From assembly GCA_002499455.1 (NCBI GenBank), contig DALN01000039.1, forward strand, positions 1 through 7,218: a stretch of DNA of 7,218 nucleotides, read 5' to 3'. This stretch comes from Methanoculleus sp. UBA77. GTDB lineage: Archaea > Halobacteriota > Methanomicrobia > Methanomicrobiales > Methanoculleaceae. Each line of letters begins with the position of its first letter. Position 1 is the first letter of the stretch. This document shows, piece by piece, positions 1 to 5,726 of this stretch. Under the pieces are notes generated by a model, which worked only from the letters and a program-made list of their open reading frames with translations, did no database searches and was not told the origin of the DNA. The translations under genes and the position numbers were made by a program.

Positions 1-1212
1 CACACGTACCTCAGTGCAGGCACCTACACCGTCTCCCTGAACGCGAGCAACGCCTATGGATCCTCGACTGAGACCAGGACAGATTACATCACCGTGCTGG
101 AACCCCCGGCGGCAGCGTTCACCGCGAACGTCACCGAAGGCAACGCGCCTCTGGCCGTACAGTTCACCGATCAGAGCACCGGCAACGTGACTTCATGGTC
201 CTGGGATTTCGGCGACGGCAACACCTCCACCGTGCAGAACCCCGTCCACACTTACGAGAGCCCCGGCAACTACTCTGTGACGCTGAACGCGAGTAACGCC
301 TACGGGACGAACACCCATACGAAACCGGATTATATCCGGGTTACGGAGAAGTCCTTCGTCAACTTCATCATCGACGAGAACGTCTTCGTCTACGGCACCG
401 CTCTCCTGTTCAGCGGTGACAATGTCTACGGCCCGGGGGCAACGATCATCATTACGAGAGATCTGGACACGGCGGACACCAACCTCGGTGCCTCCATCGC
501 CGTGACGGACATCTACATCGACGGCGATGTTGCCCTCAACCACGGAAGTGCCGGCCTCGGGTCGTCGGAAGAACCCGGATCCATCCATATTAACGGCGAT
601 CTCGAGTTATGGACGGGAGCAAGAGACATCTACGGTGACGTCTACGTCGCCGGCAATTTCAGCCTCAAGGACGCGAGGATCCACGGAAACGTCTACGTCG
701 ACGGAAACCTCACACTGGGCTGGACCCCCTGGATCGCGGACGATGCACACATCTACTACACCGGCACGATCTCGAAACCCGACAACTACAATGCCGGCAT
801 CCTTGCAAAGTGCATCCACCAGGAAACGGTGCCGGAAGTCGAGATGCCGGATCAGGAGATACCCTCTACGAAATCCGCCGACTGGTATGCGGCAAGAGGG
901 TATGACCCGAGCGGGGACCTGACGAGCAACATGAAGATATTTGCCGACAGTTACTCCTCCATATCCTGGAAACCCACTGCAACCAACGTCACCATCATCG
1001 CAAGCACAGGCGACATCACCATAACGGGAATGGGCGGGAGCGGCGTAACCGGCGTCTTCTTCGCTCCCAACGGGAAGGTGACCTTCAACGGTGCATTCCT
1101 CGAGGGCGTCGTCATCGCCCGCGACGGGTTCTTCGTCACCAGCGGCGGAACGACGGTCACCTTCAGGAACCTTGGAGATTACATCATCAATTCAACAGAC
1201 TACCCGTTCTGA
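1..1212 (+). CDS. PKD-repeat surface protein with C-terminal beta-solenoid-like domain, 5' end missing
   Basis: The frame is open from base 1 and stops with TGA at 1210-1212, so 403 residues are visible and the N-terminus lies outside the window; the GTG at 94 is internal. Residues 1-32 are the end of one PKD domain and residues 39-114 are a complete second one, with the WDFGDG signature at 68-73. From about residue 118 the protein changes: short hydrophobic/Gly-Asp/Asn rungs recur (IYIDGDVAL 171-179, IHINGDLEL 195-203, IYGDVYVAGNFSL 210-222, IHGNVYVDGNLTL 227-239), as in bactofilin-like or other beta-solenoid folds, and another Gly-rich beta region fills the last 110 residues. PKD domains are common in exported archaeal surface proteins and mediate adhesion or assembly, so an extracellular role is inferred. 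No C-terminal membrane helix or PGF-CTERM sorting motif is present; the chain simply ends ...YPF. Many Asn-x-Ser/Thr sequons fit a glycosylated surface protein. The exact ligand is unknown. Confidence 0.88.
   Translation, partial: HTYLSAGTYTVSLNASNAYGSSTETRTDYITVLEPPAAAFTANVTEGNAPLAVQFTDQSTGNVTSWSWDFGDGNTSTVQNPVHTYESPGNYSVTLNASNAYGTNTHTKPDYIRVTEKSFVNFIIDENVFVYGTALLFSGDNVYGPGATIIITRDLDTADTNLGASIAVTDIYIDGDVALNHGSAGLGSSEEPGSIHINGDLELWTGARDIYGDVYVAGNFSLKDARIHGNVYVDGNLTLGWTPWIADDAHIYYTGTISKPDNYNAGILAKCIHQETVPEVEMPDQEIPSTKSADWYAARGYDPSGDLTSNMKIFADSYSSISWKPTATNVTIIASTGDITITGMGGSGVTGVFFAPNGKVTFNGAFLEGVVIARDGFFVTSGGTTVTFRNLGDYIINSTDYPF
19..60 (+). repeat. PKD-end direct repeat, copy 1
   Basis: This 42-base segment encodes GTYTVSLNASNAYG and recurs at 265-306 as GNYSVTLNASNAYG. 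Differences are mostly synonymous or conservative, which points to domain duplication within the surface-protein gene rather than to a mobile element. Confidence 0.75.
265..306 (+). repeat. PKD-end direct repeat, copy 2
   Basis: Second copy of the PKD C-terminal strand segment, 246 bases (82 codons) after the first. That spacing equals one PKD domain plus linker. It shares the LNASNAYG core exactly at protein level. Confidence 0.75.
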
Positions 1213-1231
1213 GATGACAACCGGGGCGGCA

Positions 1232-1270
1232 GGGTAACGGGGCCGGCCACAGGCCCATGGCCCCCGTCCC
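1232..1270 (+). terminator. Hairpin after the PKD protein gene
   Basis: About 20 bases after the stop, ACGGGGCC (1237-1244) faces GGCCCCCGT (1259-1267) with one bulged C, and flanking GGG (1232-1234) can pair with CCC (1268-1270). The loop itself contains GGCC-ACA-GGCC. The structure is very GC-rich and is followed by an A-rich, not T-rich, tract (1279-1289), so it may stabilise the 3' end or contribute to termination. The pairing is seen; the function is inferred. Confidence 0.55.
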
Positions 1271-1307
1271 AACCGGCCAAACAAAAAACCTGCAGAGAGC
1301 CCTATAG

Positions 1308-1622
1308 ATGCATAGAATGATCCTTGAGTACATCAACGCGGCACTCGAACACGCCCGCTATGAGATCATCGAGGATGACGAACCGTATTACGGGGAAGTC
1401 CCGGAGCTCCCCGGAGTCTGGGCAACGGGGAAGACACTCGAAGAGTGCAGAAGAAACCTTGCCGGCGTCATCGACGAATGGTTGATCGTACGGCTCCGGC
1501 GCGGGCTCCCGATCCCCCGGTTGGCCGGCCACACCGTGGGAGAGGATCAGACCGGCCTCCTGGGACCGCCATGTAAAGAATCTTCAGGCACAGTGATTCA
1601 AGAGGCCCATACCCGTGGGTAA
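1308..1622 (+). CDS. HicB-family antitoxin-like protein, no HicA visible
   Basis: The 104-residue product carries the HicB-like fold signature: an acidic beta strand at about 17-28, then GEVPELPGVWATGKTLEEC (29-47) and a helix NLAGVIDEWLIVRLRRGLPIP (50-70). This is the partial RNase H-like domain of HicB antitoxins, which bind and silence the HicA mRNA interferase. The family core usually ends about residue 75-80; the last 25-30 residues (GLLGPPCKES...) look unstructured and may result from loss of an original stop. Starts at 1308 or 1317 (second Met) are both possible; only a weak GAGAG lies upstream. No HicA (a roughly 60-80-residue dsRBD-like protein with a catalytic His) can be read on either strand nearby. 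It is therefore an orphan antitoxin, a solo regulator, or the remnant of a toxin-antitoxin pair. Family call fairly sure, function unsure. Confidence 0.72.
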   Translation: MHRMILEYINAALEHARYEIIEDDEPYYGEVPELPGVWATGKTLEECRRNLAGVIDEWLIVRLRRGLPIPRLAGHTVGEDQTGLLGPPCKESSGTVIQEAHTRG

Positions 1623-1641
1623 GCGCCATTCATGGTAAACG

Positions 1642-1653
1642 AGGAGGTGATCC
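1642..1653 (+). promoter_or_regulatory. Perfect Shine-Dalgarno sequence without a convincing gene
   Basis: AGGAGGTGATCC is fully complementary to the 3' end of 16S rRNA (GGATCACCTCCT). The candidates are GTG at 1661 (7 codons) and ATG at 1666, which opens an 88-codon frame ending at 1932 inside the antisense side of the downstream gene. Neither product is recognisable. It may be the ribosome binding site of a gene whose body was lost or replaced. Confidence 0.35.
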
Positions 1654-1740
1654 TGTTTTAGTGGTATGGGCGACTCCGTCCTGATAACTCAAGGTTCAGA
1701 CAAGGTCACGCATCCGGCTACTTCCCGCGCTCAGCCCGTC

Positions 1741-3633
1741 TCATTTCTTCGTCCGGTACGCCTGCATCGGGTGCCGGGGATTCCCGGGAATCGTGTACTC
1801 GAGAATTTCAGCGCGAAGCAGAGGAGAGAGATAACTCCGGAACACCCACTTTTTGTTTCTCCGGAGGAGCATCGCGAGTTCATCGGCCGTATATGCCCGG
1901 ATGCTGCAGAGTTCGATGATAACCTGCTGTAATTGCTCCGGCGAGCTTCTCAACCCGAGATTTTGGATAGCATCCACAAGCACGGTTGGTAAGCCCTCAG
2001 GCATGGTAGGTAAGCCGTCAGGCTTGGTAGGTAAGCCGTCAGGCTTGGTAGGTAAGCCGTCAGGCTTGGTAGGTAAGCCGTCAGGCATAGGGTGATCTCC
2101 CCCAATGGCTCTCCCCCTTTCAACCGCCTTCATCTCCTCCCCCCCTGGATGGAGCAGACGCCGGGTTGGAGAATAATACGTCGCCGATGCGTGGGAGTGC
2201 TGCCTGAGCAGCCCCAGATCCCGGAGCCTTCGTAGCATTCCACTTGCCGCCAGCGTGTCGAGACCCGTATAATCCCGGCAGATGGCATTATTGACAGAAC
2301 CGATCTCCCGGGCGTGAATCAGTACCCGCGCCTCATCAGCGCTGAGGTTTGCATCTTTGAAATGCTCAAGCCACTGGATATCTTGCTGATCGAGAAAGTG
2401 ATGCATAAGGAAGGTTGCCGTGAAGAGATCCTGCTCGCGCTCAGATTCAAAGGTCGGTGGCGAGAGGCGTGCGCCCTTCATAAGCTGACGCATGACCCGG
2501 ATTCCACTCCCCTTGCTCTCTGCAAACTTCGTTTCGTGCAAGACACCGGCAATGGTCGGGTTGCGCGGTTTTGAGCCTGGTTCACCTAGCGTCTCAACAG
2601 GCTTGAGGGAGTGCCCCGGATTTCGTATCTCAAGCCGGTTTGCATAGCGGATAACCTGTACCGGACTATGGATGAGGTAACTTCTGTGCATCAGAGCATT
2701 GACCAGCGCCTCACGGATGACTCGCGGAGGGATGCGAGGCTTCTCCTGCCGCATGAGGCCATCGAATGTAAAGGTGAACGCACGGGGAATATCATCCATG
2801 ATTGCCGCCAGTCCTCGCGACAGAAGGTGAAAAAGTGGCTCACGCATCTCAATTGCTTCAAAGGGATGATCGGGGTTTTCAACCCAGTTGCGCCCGGGAA
2901 CCCGGAGATAATCCAGACGCATCATCGGGAAAAACTTACGGAGCGCCTTTTTCGATCCGAACAGAATGAGGCCGGCAACAGTCGGCCGAAGCGTGTTTTC
3001 ACTCATCTTGACGCAGTGGAGCGACTCAAGAAGCTCGGCGTCGCTCCAACGGAGCTCCTCCGCATCAGGGTCAACGCCGGTGCGGACACGACGATACTCA
3101 GCTACGGCGTCGCCGTCCAGATCATCAAGCGTCGCATCAGCAACGATAGTTTCATCATACGGGCGCATCCTCCCCTCCTGATAGAACACCTGAAGGTCAT
3201 CATCGGTACATTGCTGATTCGTTGAACCGATCCGACGGAAAGCGCCTTTTGGCAACCCTACTTTCTTGAAGAAAATCGGCTTATCTCCTGCTTGAGCCTC
3301 GGGAACGAAGATGCCGACAACTGGTTTGCCTTCGATCGTTTCGACGAAGCATTCGGGGCGAAGCACCCGGTTAAAACGGGAAGCGGACTGTTCAGCAATA
3401 TCTCGCTGAATTTTATCGGGGTTGTCGACACCTACGACACAATACTTTCGATCCAGAGGCTCCTCGCATTCATGGATGCCCAGCAGGAGGAATCCTCCGG
3501 AGAGCCCCGGTTCGTTGGCATAGGCACATATTGTCTCCATCACCGACGTGCTGACTTCACGTGCGGTTTTGGCTTCAATGCGGGGGTGTTCATCAAGCTC
3601 ATTCAACAGGTCGAAGAGTTCTGAACATTTCAT
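1741..3633 (-). CDS. AlbA_2 (Schlafen AAA_4-type) and HATPase_c_4 domain protein, putative transcriptional regulator
   Basis: The 630-residue product has four parts. Residues 15-148 match an AlbA_2 putative nucleic-acid-binding domain (RIEAK near 18-22, YAN at 38-40, GGFLLLGI 46-53, AFRRIGSTNQQ 131-141). Residues about 300-400 match HATPase_c_4 (REALVNALMHRSY 307-319, RNPGHSLKP 337-345, SKGSGIRVM 373-381). Residues 425-495 look like a winged helix. After a low-complexity heptad array (516-550), a second helix-turn-helix-like module (551-630, YLSPLLRAEILEY) closes the protein. This is the layout of COG2865-type predicted regulators. ATP and DNA or RNA binding are inferred from the family; no target is known. 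The start is supported by GAGG in the upstream sequence and by an in-frame TGA at 3646-3648; the next upstream small ORF overlaps it as ATGA. Base composition is less GC-rich than the flanking genes, suggesting acquisition. Related AlbA_2 proteins occur both in regulation and in defence islands; the sequence does not decide between these. Confidence 0.85.
   Translation of the reverse strand: MKCSELFDLLNELDEHPRIEAKTAREVSTSVMETICAYANEPGLSGGFLLLGIHECEEPLDRKYCVVGVDNPDKIQRDIAEQSASRFNRVLRPECFVETIEGKPVVGIFVPEAQAGDKPIFFKKVGLPKGAFRRIGSTNQQCTDDDLQVFYQEGRMRPYDETIVADATLDDLDGDAVAEYRRVRTGVDPDAEELRWSDAELLESLHCVKMSENTLRPTVAGLILFGSKKALRKFFPMMRLDYLRVPGRNWVENPDHPFEAIEMREPLFHLLSRGLAAIMDDIPRAFTFTFDGLMRQEKPRIPPRVIREALVNALMHRSYLIHSPVQVIRYANRLEIRNPGHSLKPVETLGEPGSKPRNPTIAGVLHETKFAESKGSGIRVMRQLMKGARLSPPTFESEREQDLFTATFLMHHFLDQQDIQWLEHFKDANLSADEARVLIHAREIGSVNNAICRDYTGLDTLAASGMLRRLRDLGLLRQHSHASATYYSPTRRLLHPGGEEMKAVERGRAIGGDHPMPDGLPTKPDGLPTKPDGLPTKPDGLPTMPEGLPTVLVDAIQNLGLRSSPEQLQQVIIELCSIRAYTADELAMLLRRNKKWVFRSYLSPLLRAEILEYTIPGNPRHPMQAYRTKK
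1984..2088 (-). repeat. 21-bp tandem repeat, five copies, encoding a (K/M)P(D/E)GLPT heptad
   Basis: Five head-to-tail 21-base units lie at 1984-2004, 2005-2025, 2026-2046, 2047-2067 and 2068-2088. The three central units (plus-strand ggtaggtaagccgtcaggctt) are identical; the fifth differs by one base and the first by three. They encode MPDGLPT, three KPDGLPT and MPEGLPT (residues 516-550) in the AlbA_2 protein, between its two C-terminal helix-turn-helix regions. Because the unit is a multiple of three, copy-number change would alter linker length without breaking the frame. Identity at the DNA level indicates recent slippage. Confidence 0.95.
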
Positions 3634-3803
3634 TGGACTACTTCCTCAAGCAGTACTGTAATTTCCAGTTTGACTCCATCGGATTCCATCTCAATCCCCT
3701 CAAATTTCCACAACCGGCCCACGTAGATGGAGCACTTTTTCGTTCCCCAATAGAGGTAGCGATATCGAGGAGACCCATCGACCAGTTTAGAGCGCAATAT
3801 CAC
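3630..3803 (-). CDS. Small uncharacterised protein translationally coupled to the AlbA_2 gene
   Basis: A 57-residue ORF starts at GTG (3803) and ends at TGA (3632-3630), which overlaps the AlbA_2 ATG as ATGA; such overlap normally means coupled translation. The product is protein-like: SKLVDGSPRYRYLYWGTKKC at 5-24, then SIYVGRLWKFEGIEME (25-40), and a hydrophobic-acidic tail ending ITVLLEEVVQ. The alternation of Tyr, Lys and Gly around YRYLYWGTKKCSIYVG suggests a small beta-rich fold. I do not recognise a named family. The GTG is the only in-frame start after the amber codon at 3848-3846, although the 14 codons between them also read plausibly (ending SDENE), so the true N-terminus or a disrupted longer gene remains open. 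Upstream, GGAG lies about 17 bases from the GTG, which is distant. Its position suggests a partner or modulator of the AlbA_2 protein. Confidence 0.6.
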   Translation of the reverse strand: MILRSKLVDGSPRYRYLYWGTKKCSIYVGRLWKFEGIEMESDGVKLEITVLLEEVVQ

Positions 3804-3845
3804 CTCGTTCTCATCAGAGCTCCGGTTTCCCCCTCTGAATGATAA

Positions 3846-3974
3846 CTATTCCTGTCTTTGTCTAGAATATGGATAACATTTTCCCTTTCCCGGACACAGC
3901 AGGCACCTCTCCGGAACCGTGCCCCCTTTGTCTTCAGTAGTGTTATTTTGGCTATATTCCGTAACCAAATCCAT
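3846..3974 (-). CDS. Candidate micro-protein with a CxxCxGxGxC zinc-knuckle-like motif
   Basis: ATG at 3974 opens 42 codons that end at TAG (3848-3846). The product contains CLLCPGKGKCYPY, that is C-x2-C-x-G-x-G-x-C, similar to the cysteine-glycine repeats of DnaJ-type zinc fingers but only a single half-site plus one Cys. GAGGG lies about ten bases upstream of the ATG. The frame is also open further upstream, to a TAG at 4037-4035, and reads protein-like (EYCLVEREGHVK just before the Met), so the visible ORF may be a truncated remnant. It is in the same frame as the next ORF (3803-3630), separated by the TAG and 14 codons, so the two may be one gene broken by an amber mutation. Not assignable to a family from sequence alone. 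Confidence 0.35.
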   Translation of the reverse strand: MDLVTEYSQNNTTEDKGGTVPERCLLCPGKGKCYPYSRQRQE

Positions 3975-4277
3975 CTTTACATGGCCCTCGCGCTCGACGA
4001 GGCAGTACTCCGACGCGGCTCCAGGTCCCTCCGGCTATCGGCCGCACCATGGGAGAAATAGCCAGAGTGAATACGGGTGGCGGAGCATAAAACAGGCTTT
4101 TTCTCATAGGACGTCCGGCTCCGAAGTCAAAACCGGCATAGAAGGGCAACAAAACCATGGGATTCGAATCCTCACGCGAGAGATTACGATGGACACGGGG
4201 AACAGCTTCCCGCAGCCCTGGATATTTTCTCGCCATCAATAAGGGGGTGTGGCCCCCAGGAGGAAGTTCTCCTCCCT
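3975..4277. other. Intergenic stretch without a convincing gene
   Basis: Minus-strand frames stay open for up to 113 codons (4293-3952), but that reading starts inside the 3' end of the kamA-like gene, crosses its hairpins and has no recognisable domain. The stretch holds the tandem hairpin after that gene, a 12-base palindrome GGATTCGAATCC (4160-4171 region) resembling a tRNA T-loop, and possibly the beginning of the decayed small gene described above. Base composition is mixed, as expected of a junction between native and acquired DNA. Confidence 0.4.
4243..4275 (-). terminator. Tandem hairpins after the KamA-family gene
   Basis: Two bases after the stop codon, on the minus strand, comes GGAGGA-GAACT-TCCTCC (4275-4259; six pairs plus a G-T wobble). 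It is followed at once by GGGGG-CCACA-CCCCC (4257-4243) and then TTATT. Two strong adjacent hairpins immediately downstream of a stop suggest termination or 3'-end protection. The T-rich tail is weak, so archaeal T-tract termination is not clearly met. Confidence 0.55.
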
Positions 4278-5447
4278 TCACCCCAGCGTGCACCCCGCGT
4301 CCGGCGGCGCCGAGAGATCCGGGGTATCCGCACCCGACTCCTCCGGGCCCCAGACCCTTCCTTCGTCCACCAGGTCCGTATAGTCGTCGAACCAGAAGGC
4401 CTCCGGGTTGCTCCGGTAGACCATGAACCGGCCGAGATCCTCCGGGTTTGCCGCCTGGTTGTACTTGAAGAACGTGAACTCATCCGTCCGGCCCACGACC
4501 TCGATCTTCCCCGTCGCGTGGGAGATCACGAACCGGGCCCGCTTCGCAAGCCCCGAACACCGCGACCGGGCCTGCTCGAAGATCCGGTAGGACTCCTCCA
4601 CCGGCACCGCAAACGTCCGGTTGCCCGTCGTCGGCCGGCACTGGAAGACGTAGTAGGGGTTCGCCCCGATGAACGAGAGTTTGTCGAAGAGCGCCGCAAG
4701 CACCTCCGGGTCGTCGTTGATCCCCCGGATCAGGGGCGTCTGGTTCATCACGACCGCCCCCGCCTCCTGCAGGAGGGAGACCGCCTGGCACGCCACGTCG
4801 GTCAGCTCCCGCGGGTGGTTGAACTGCGCCATGATGTAGATCCGCTTCTCGTCCGTGCTGCACTCCCGGATCACCTCAAGCAGCCCCGGATCATCGATGA
4901 TCCGGAAGGGATCGTATGCCGGCATCTTCGTCCCGATCCGGACGATCCCCACATGCTCGATCTCCCGGACCCGGCGGAGAATATCCCCCAGCCGGCCGGT
5001 CTCGACCATCAGCGGATCCCCTCCCGTCAGGAGGACGTTCGTGATCTCAGGGTGATCGCGGATGTACAGAAGTCCCTCCGAGACATCCTTGTTCACCTCC
5101 CGCGCATCGTCGATGAAGAGGCGCTTGCGGAAGCAGTAGCGGCAGAGGCCGCCGCAGATGTCGCTCACGAGCAGAAGGGCCGTCTCCCGGTACTTATGCT
5201 GCAGCCCCGGCGCCCGGGTGTACCGGTGCTCGGACGACGGGTCGGCGTGCCCCCAGGGTTCCAGCTCCTCGATGGAAGGAATGATCAGCCGGCGAATGGG
5301 GTCCTTCGTGTCCTCCCAGTCGATCAGCGAGAGATAATAATCATTTGCGCGGAACGCAAAGAGATCCGTTACCAGCTTCAGGTCAGCGCACTCCTCCGCG
5401 CTGATGCCGGGAACCTTGTCAAGCGATGATAGATAGGTCGTTCTCAT
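4278..5447 (-). CDS. KamA-family radical SAM amino acid 2,3-aminomutase, possibly glutamate-type
   Basis: The 389-residue product aligns along its length with lysine 2,3-aminomutase (LAM): YYLSLIDWED (37-46), APGLQHKY (79-86), the radical SAM cluster motif C98-GGL-C102-RY-C105, GGD (142-144), HPRELT (211-216), NQTPLIRGIND (235-245) and NPYYVFQC (263-270). Such enzymes use an FeS cluster, SAM and PLP to move an alpha-amino group to the beta carbon. Arg107 matches the carboxylate-binding Arg134 of the Clostridium enzyme, and Lys314 matches the PLP Lys337. However, the lysine-side-chain ligands Asp293 and Asp330 correspond to Arg271 and Ser309, and the Gly-rich stretch before the PLP lysine is shortened to HATGK. 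The C-terminal CxCxxC zinc site of LAM is absent. Substrate is therefore probably not lysine; see findings. I chose ATG 5447, which has GGAG eight bases upstream, over an in-frame GTG at 5468 that lacks one. It appears monocistronic, with its own promoter and hairpins. Confidence 0.9.
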   Translation of the reverse strand: MRTTYLSSLDKVPGISAEECADLKLVTDLFAFRANDYYLSLIDWEDTKDPIRRLIIPSIEELEPWGHADPSSEHRYTRAPGLQHKYRETALLLVSDICGGLCRYCFRKRLFIDDAREVNKDVSEGLLYIRDHPEITNVLLTGGDPLMVETGRLGDILRRVREIEHVGIVRIGTKMPAYDPFRIIDDPGLLEVIRECSTDEKRIYIMAQFNHPRELTDVACQAVSLLQEAGAVVMNQTPLIRGINDDPEVLAALFDKLSFIGANPYYVFQCRPTTGNRTFAVPVEESYRIFEQARSRCSGLAKRARFVISHATGKIEVVGRTDEFTFFKYNQAANPEDLGRFMVYRSNPEAFWFDDYTDLVDEGRVWGPEESGADTPDLSAPPDAGCTLG

Positions 5448-5500
5448 GATGCATCTCCAGATCGACACTCTCCGCTACAGGGATACAGGCAGACCGGCAT
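5444..5500 (-). other. Possible leader ORF overlapping the KamA-family start
   Basis: In the leader, ATG at 5500 opens an 18-codon frame (MPVCLYPCSGECRSGDAS) whose TGA overlaps the KamA-family ATG as ATGA. It has no clear ribosome binding site. The three cysteines in a C-x3-C-x3-C pattern are curious. It could be a coupling or attenuating leader peptide, or chance. Confidence 0.2.
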
Positions 5501-5555
5501 TTCGGGGACCGGGTGCACGAGAGCGAGATCGAGAAGACCGATCCACGCAAAGGCT

Positions 5556-5570
5556 CATGAAAGATTCATG
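5556..5570. other. Palindrome CATGAA-AGA-TTCATG in the KamA-family leader
   Basis: A perfect six-pair inverted repeat with a three-base centre lies between the TATA element and the start codon of the KamA-family gene, roughly 60-70 bases downstream of the predicted transcription start. It could form an RNA hairpin or serve as an operator for a dimeric regulator. Confidence 0.35.
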
Positions 5571-5650
5571 CTCTCATACAGGAAACCGTCGCCCCGGTAT
5601 GCTTCGTTGAGTGTCGGGTTACGTTTTGTACCTGAAAAAAGGGGCCGAGG

Positions 5651-5666
5651 ATATTTAAATTTTCGG
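5651..5666 (-). promoter_or_regulatory. BRE/TATA promoter for the KamA-family gene
   Basis: On the minus strand CGAAAATTTAAATATCC gives an A-rich BRE-like element directly before TTTAAATAT, close to the archaeal consensus. Transcription would begin about 25 bases downstream, near 5626-5630, leaving an unusually long leader of roughly 180 bases before the ATG at 5447. A CCCCTTTTTT tract (minus strand, 5644-5635) lies just upstream of the predicted start and may also act as a T-tract terminator for the arv operon. Confidence 0.7.
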
Positions 5667-5693
5667 TTGAGGGAAGAGAAATACAGGAGATCC

Positions 5694-5717
5694 GCCGGGC
5701 TCGCCATCCATCCCGGC
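5694..5717 (-). terminator. Hairpin after arvC
   Basis: GCCGGG and CCCGGC (5717-5712 and 5699-5694 on the minus strand) can pair around a 12-base loop, nine bases after the arvC stop. A pyrimidine-rich run follows. It would end the arvABC transcript before the next promoter. Confidence 0.5.
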
Positions 5718-5726
5718 AGACGCGAA

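Noticed and set aside
1642..1653. Fragment of a 16S rRNA gene on the minus strand (GGATCACCTCCT)
   Set aside because: Only the last 12 bases match; the preceding bases differ from the conserved 16S 3' region, so it is better read as a plus-strand Shine-Dalgarno.
1984..2088. CRISPR array
   Set aside because: The 21-base units are directly adjacent without spacers and are in frame within a coding gene, so this is a tandem coding repeat.
4150..4185. tRNA gene suggested by GGATTCGAATCC (T-loop-like)
   Set aside because: The position that should be the closing G-C pair of the T stem is A-C on either strand, and no D-arm, anticodon arm or matching acceptor stem can be placed at the right distances.
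3952..4293. 113-codon minus-strand ORF
   Set aside because: It begins inside the KamA-family C-terminal coding region, reads through both hairpins and ends in the frame beside the Cys-motif ORF; no domain is recognisable.
4518..5429. 303-codon plus-strand ORF opposite the KamA-family gene
   Set aside because: It is the antisense shadow of a GC-rich gene; it is rich in Arg, Pro and Asp with no domain, while the minus strand has full family conservation.
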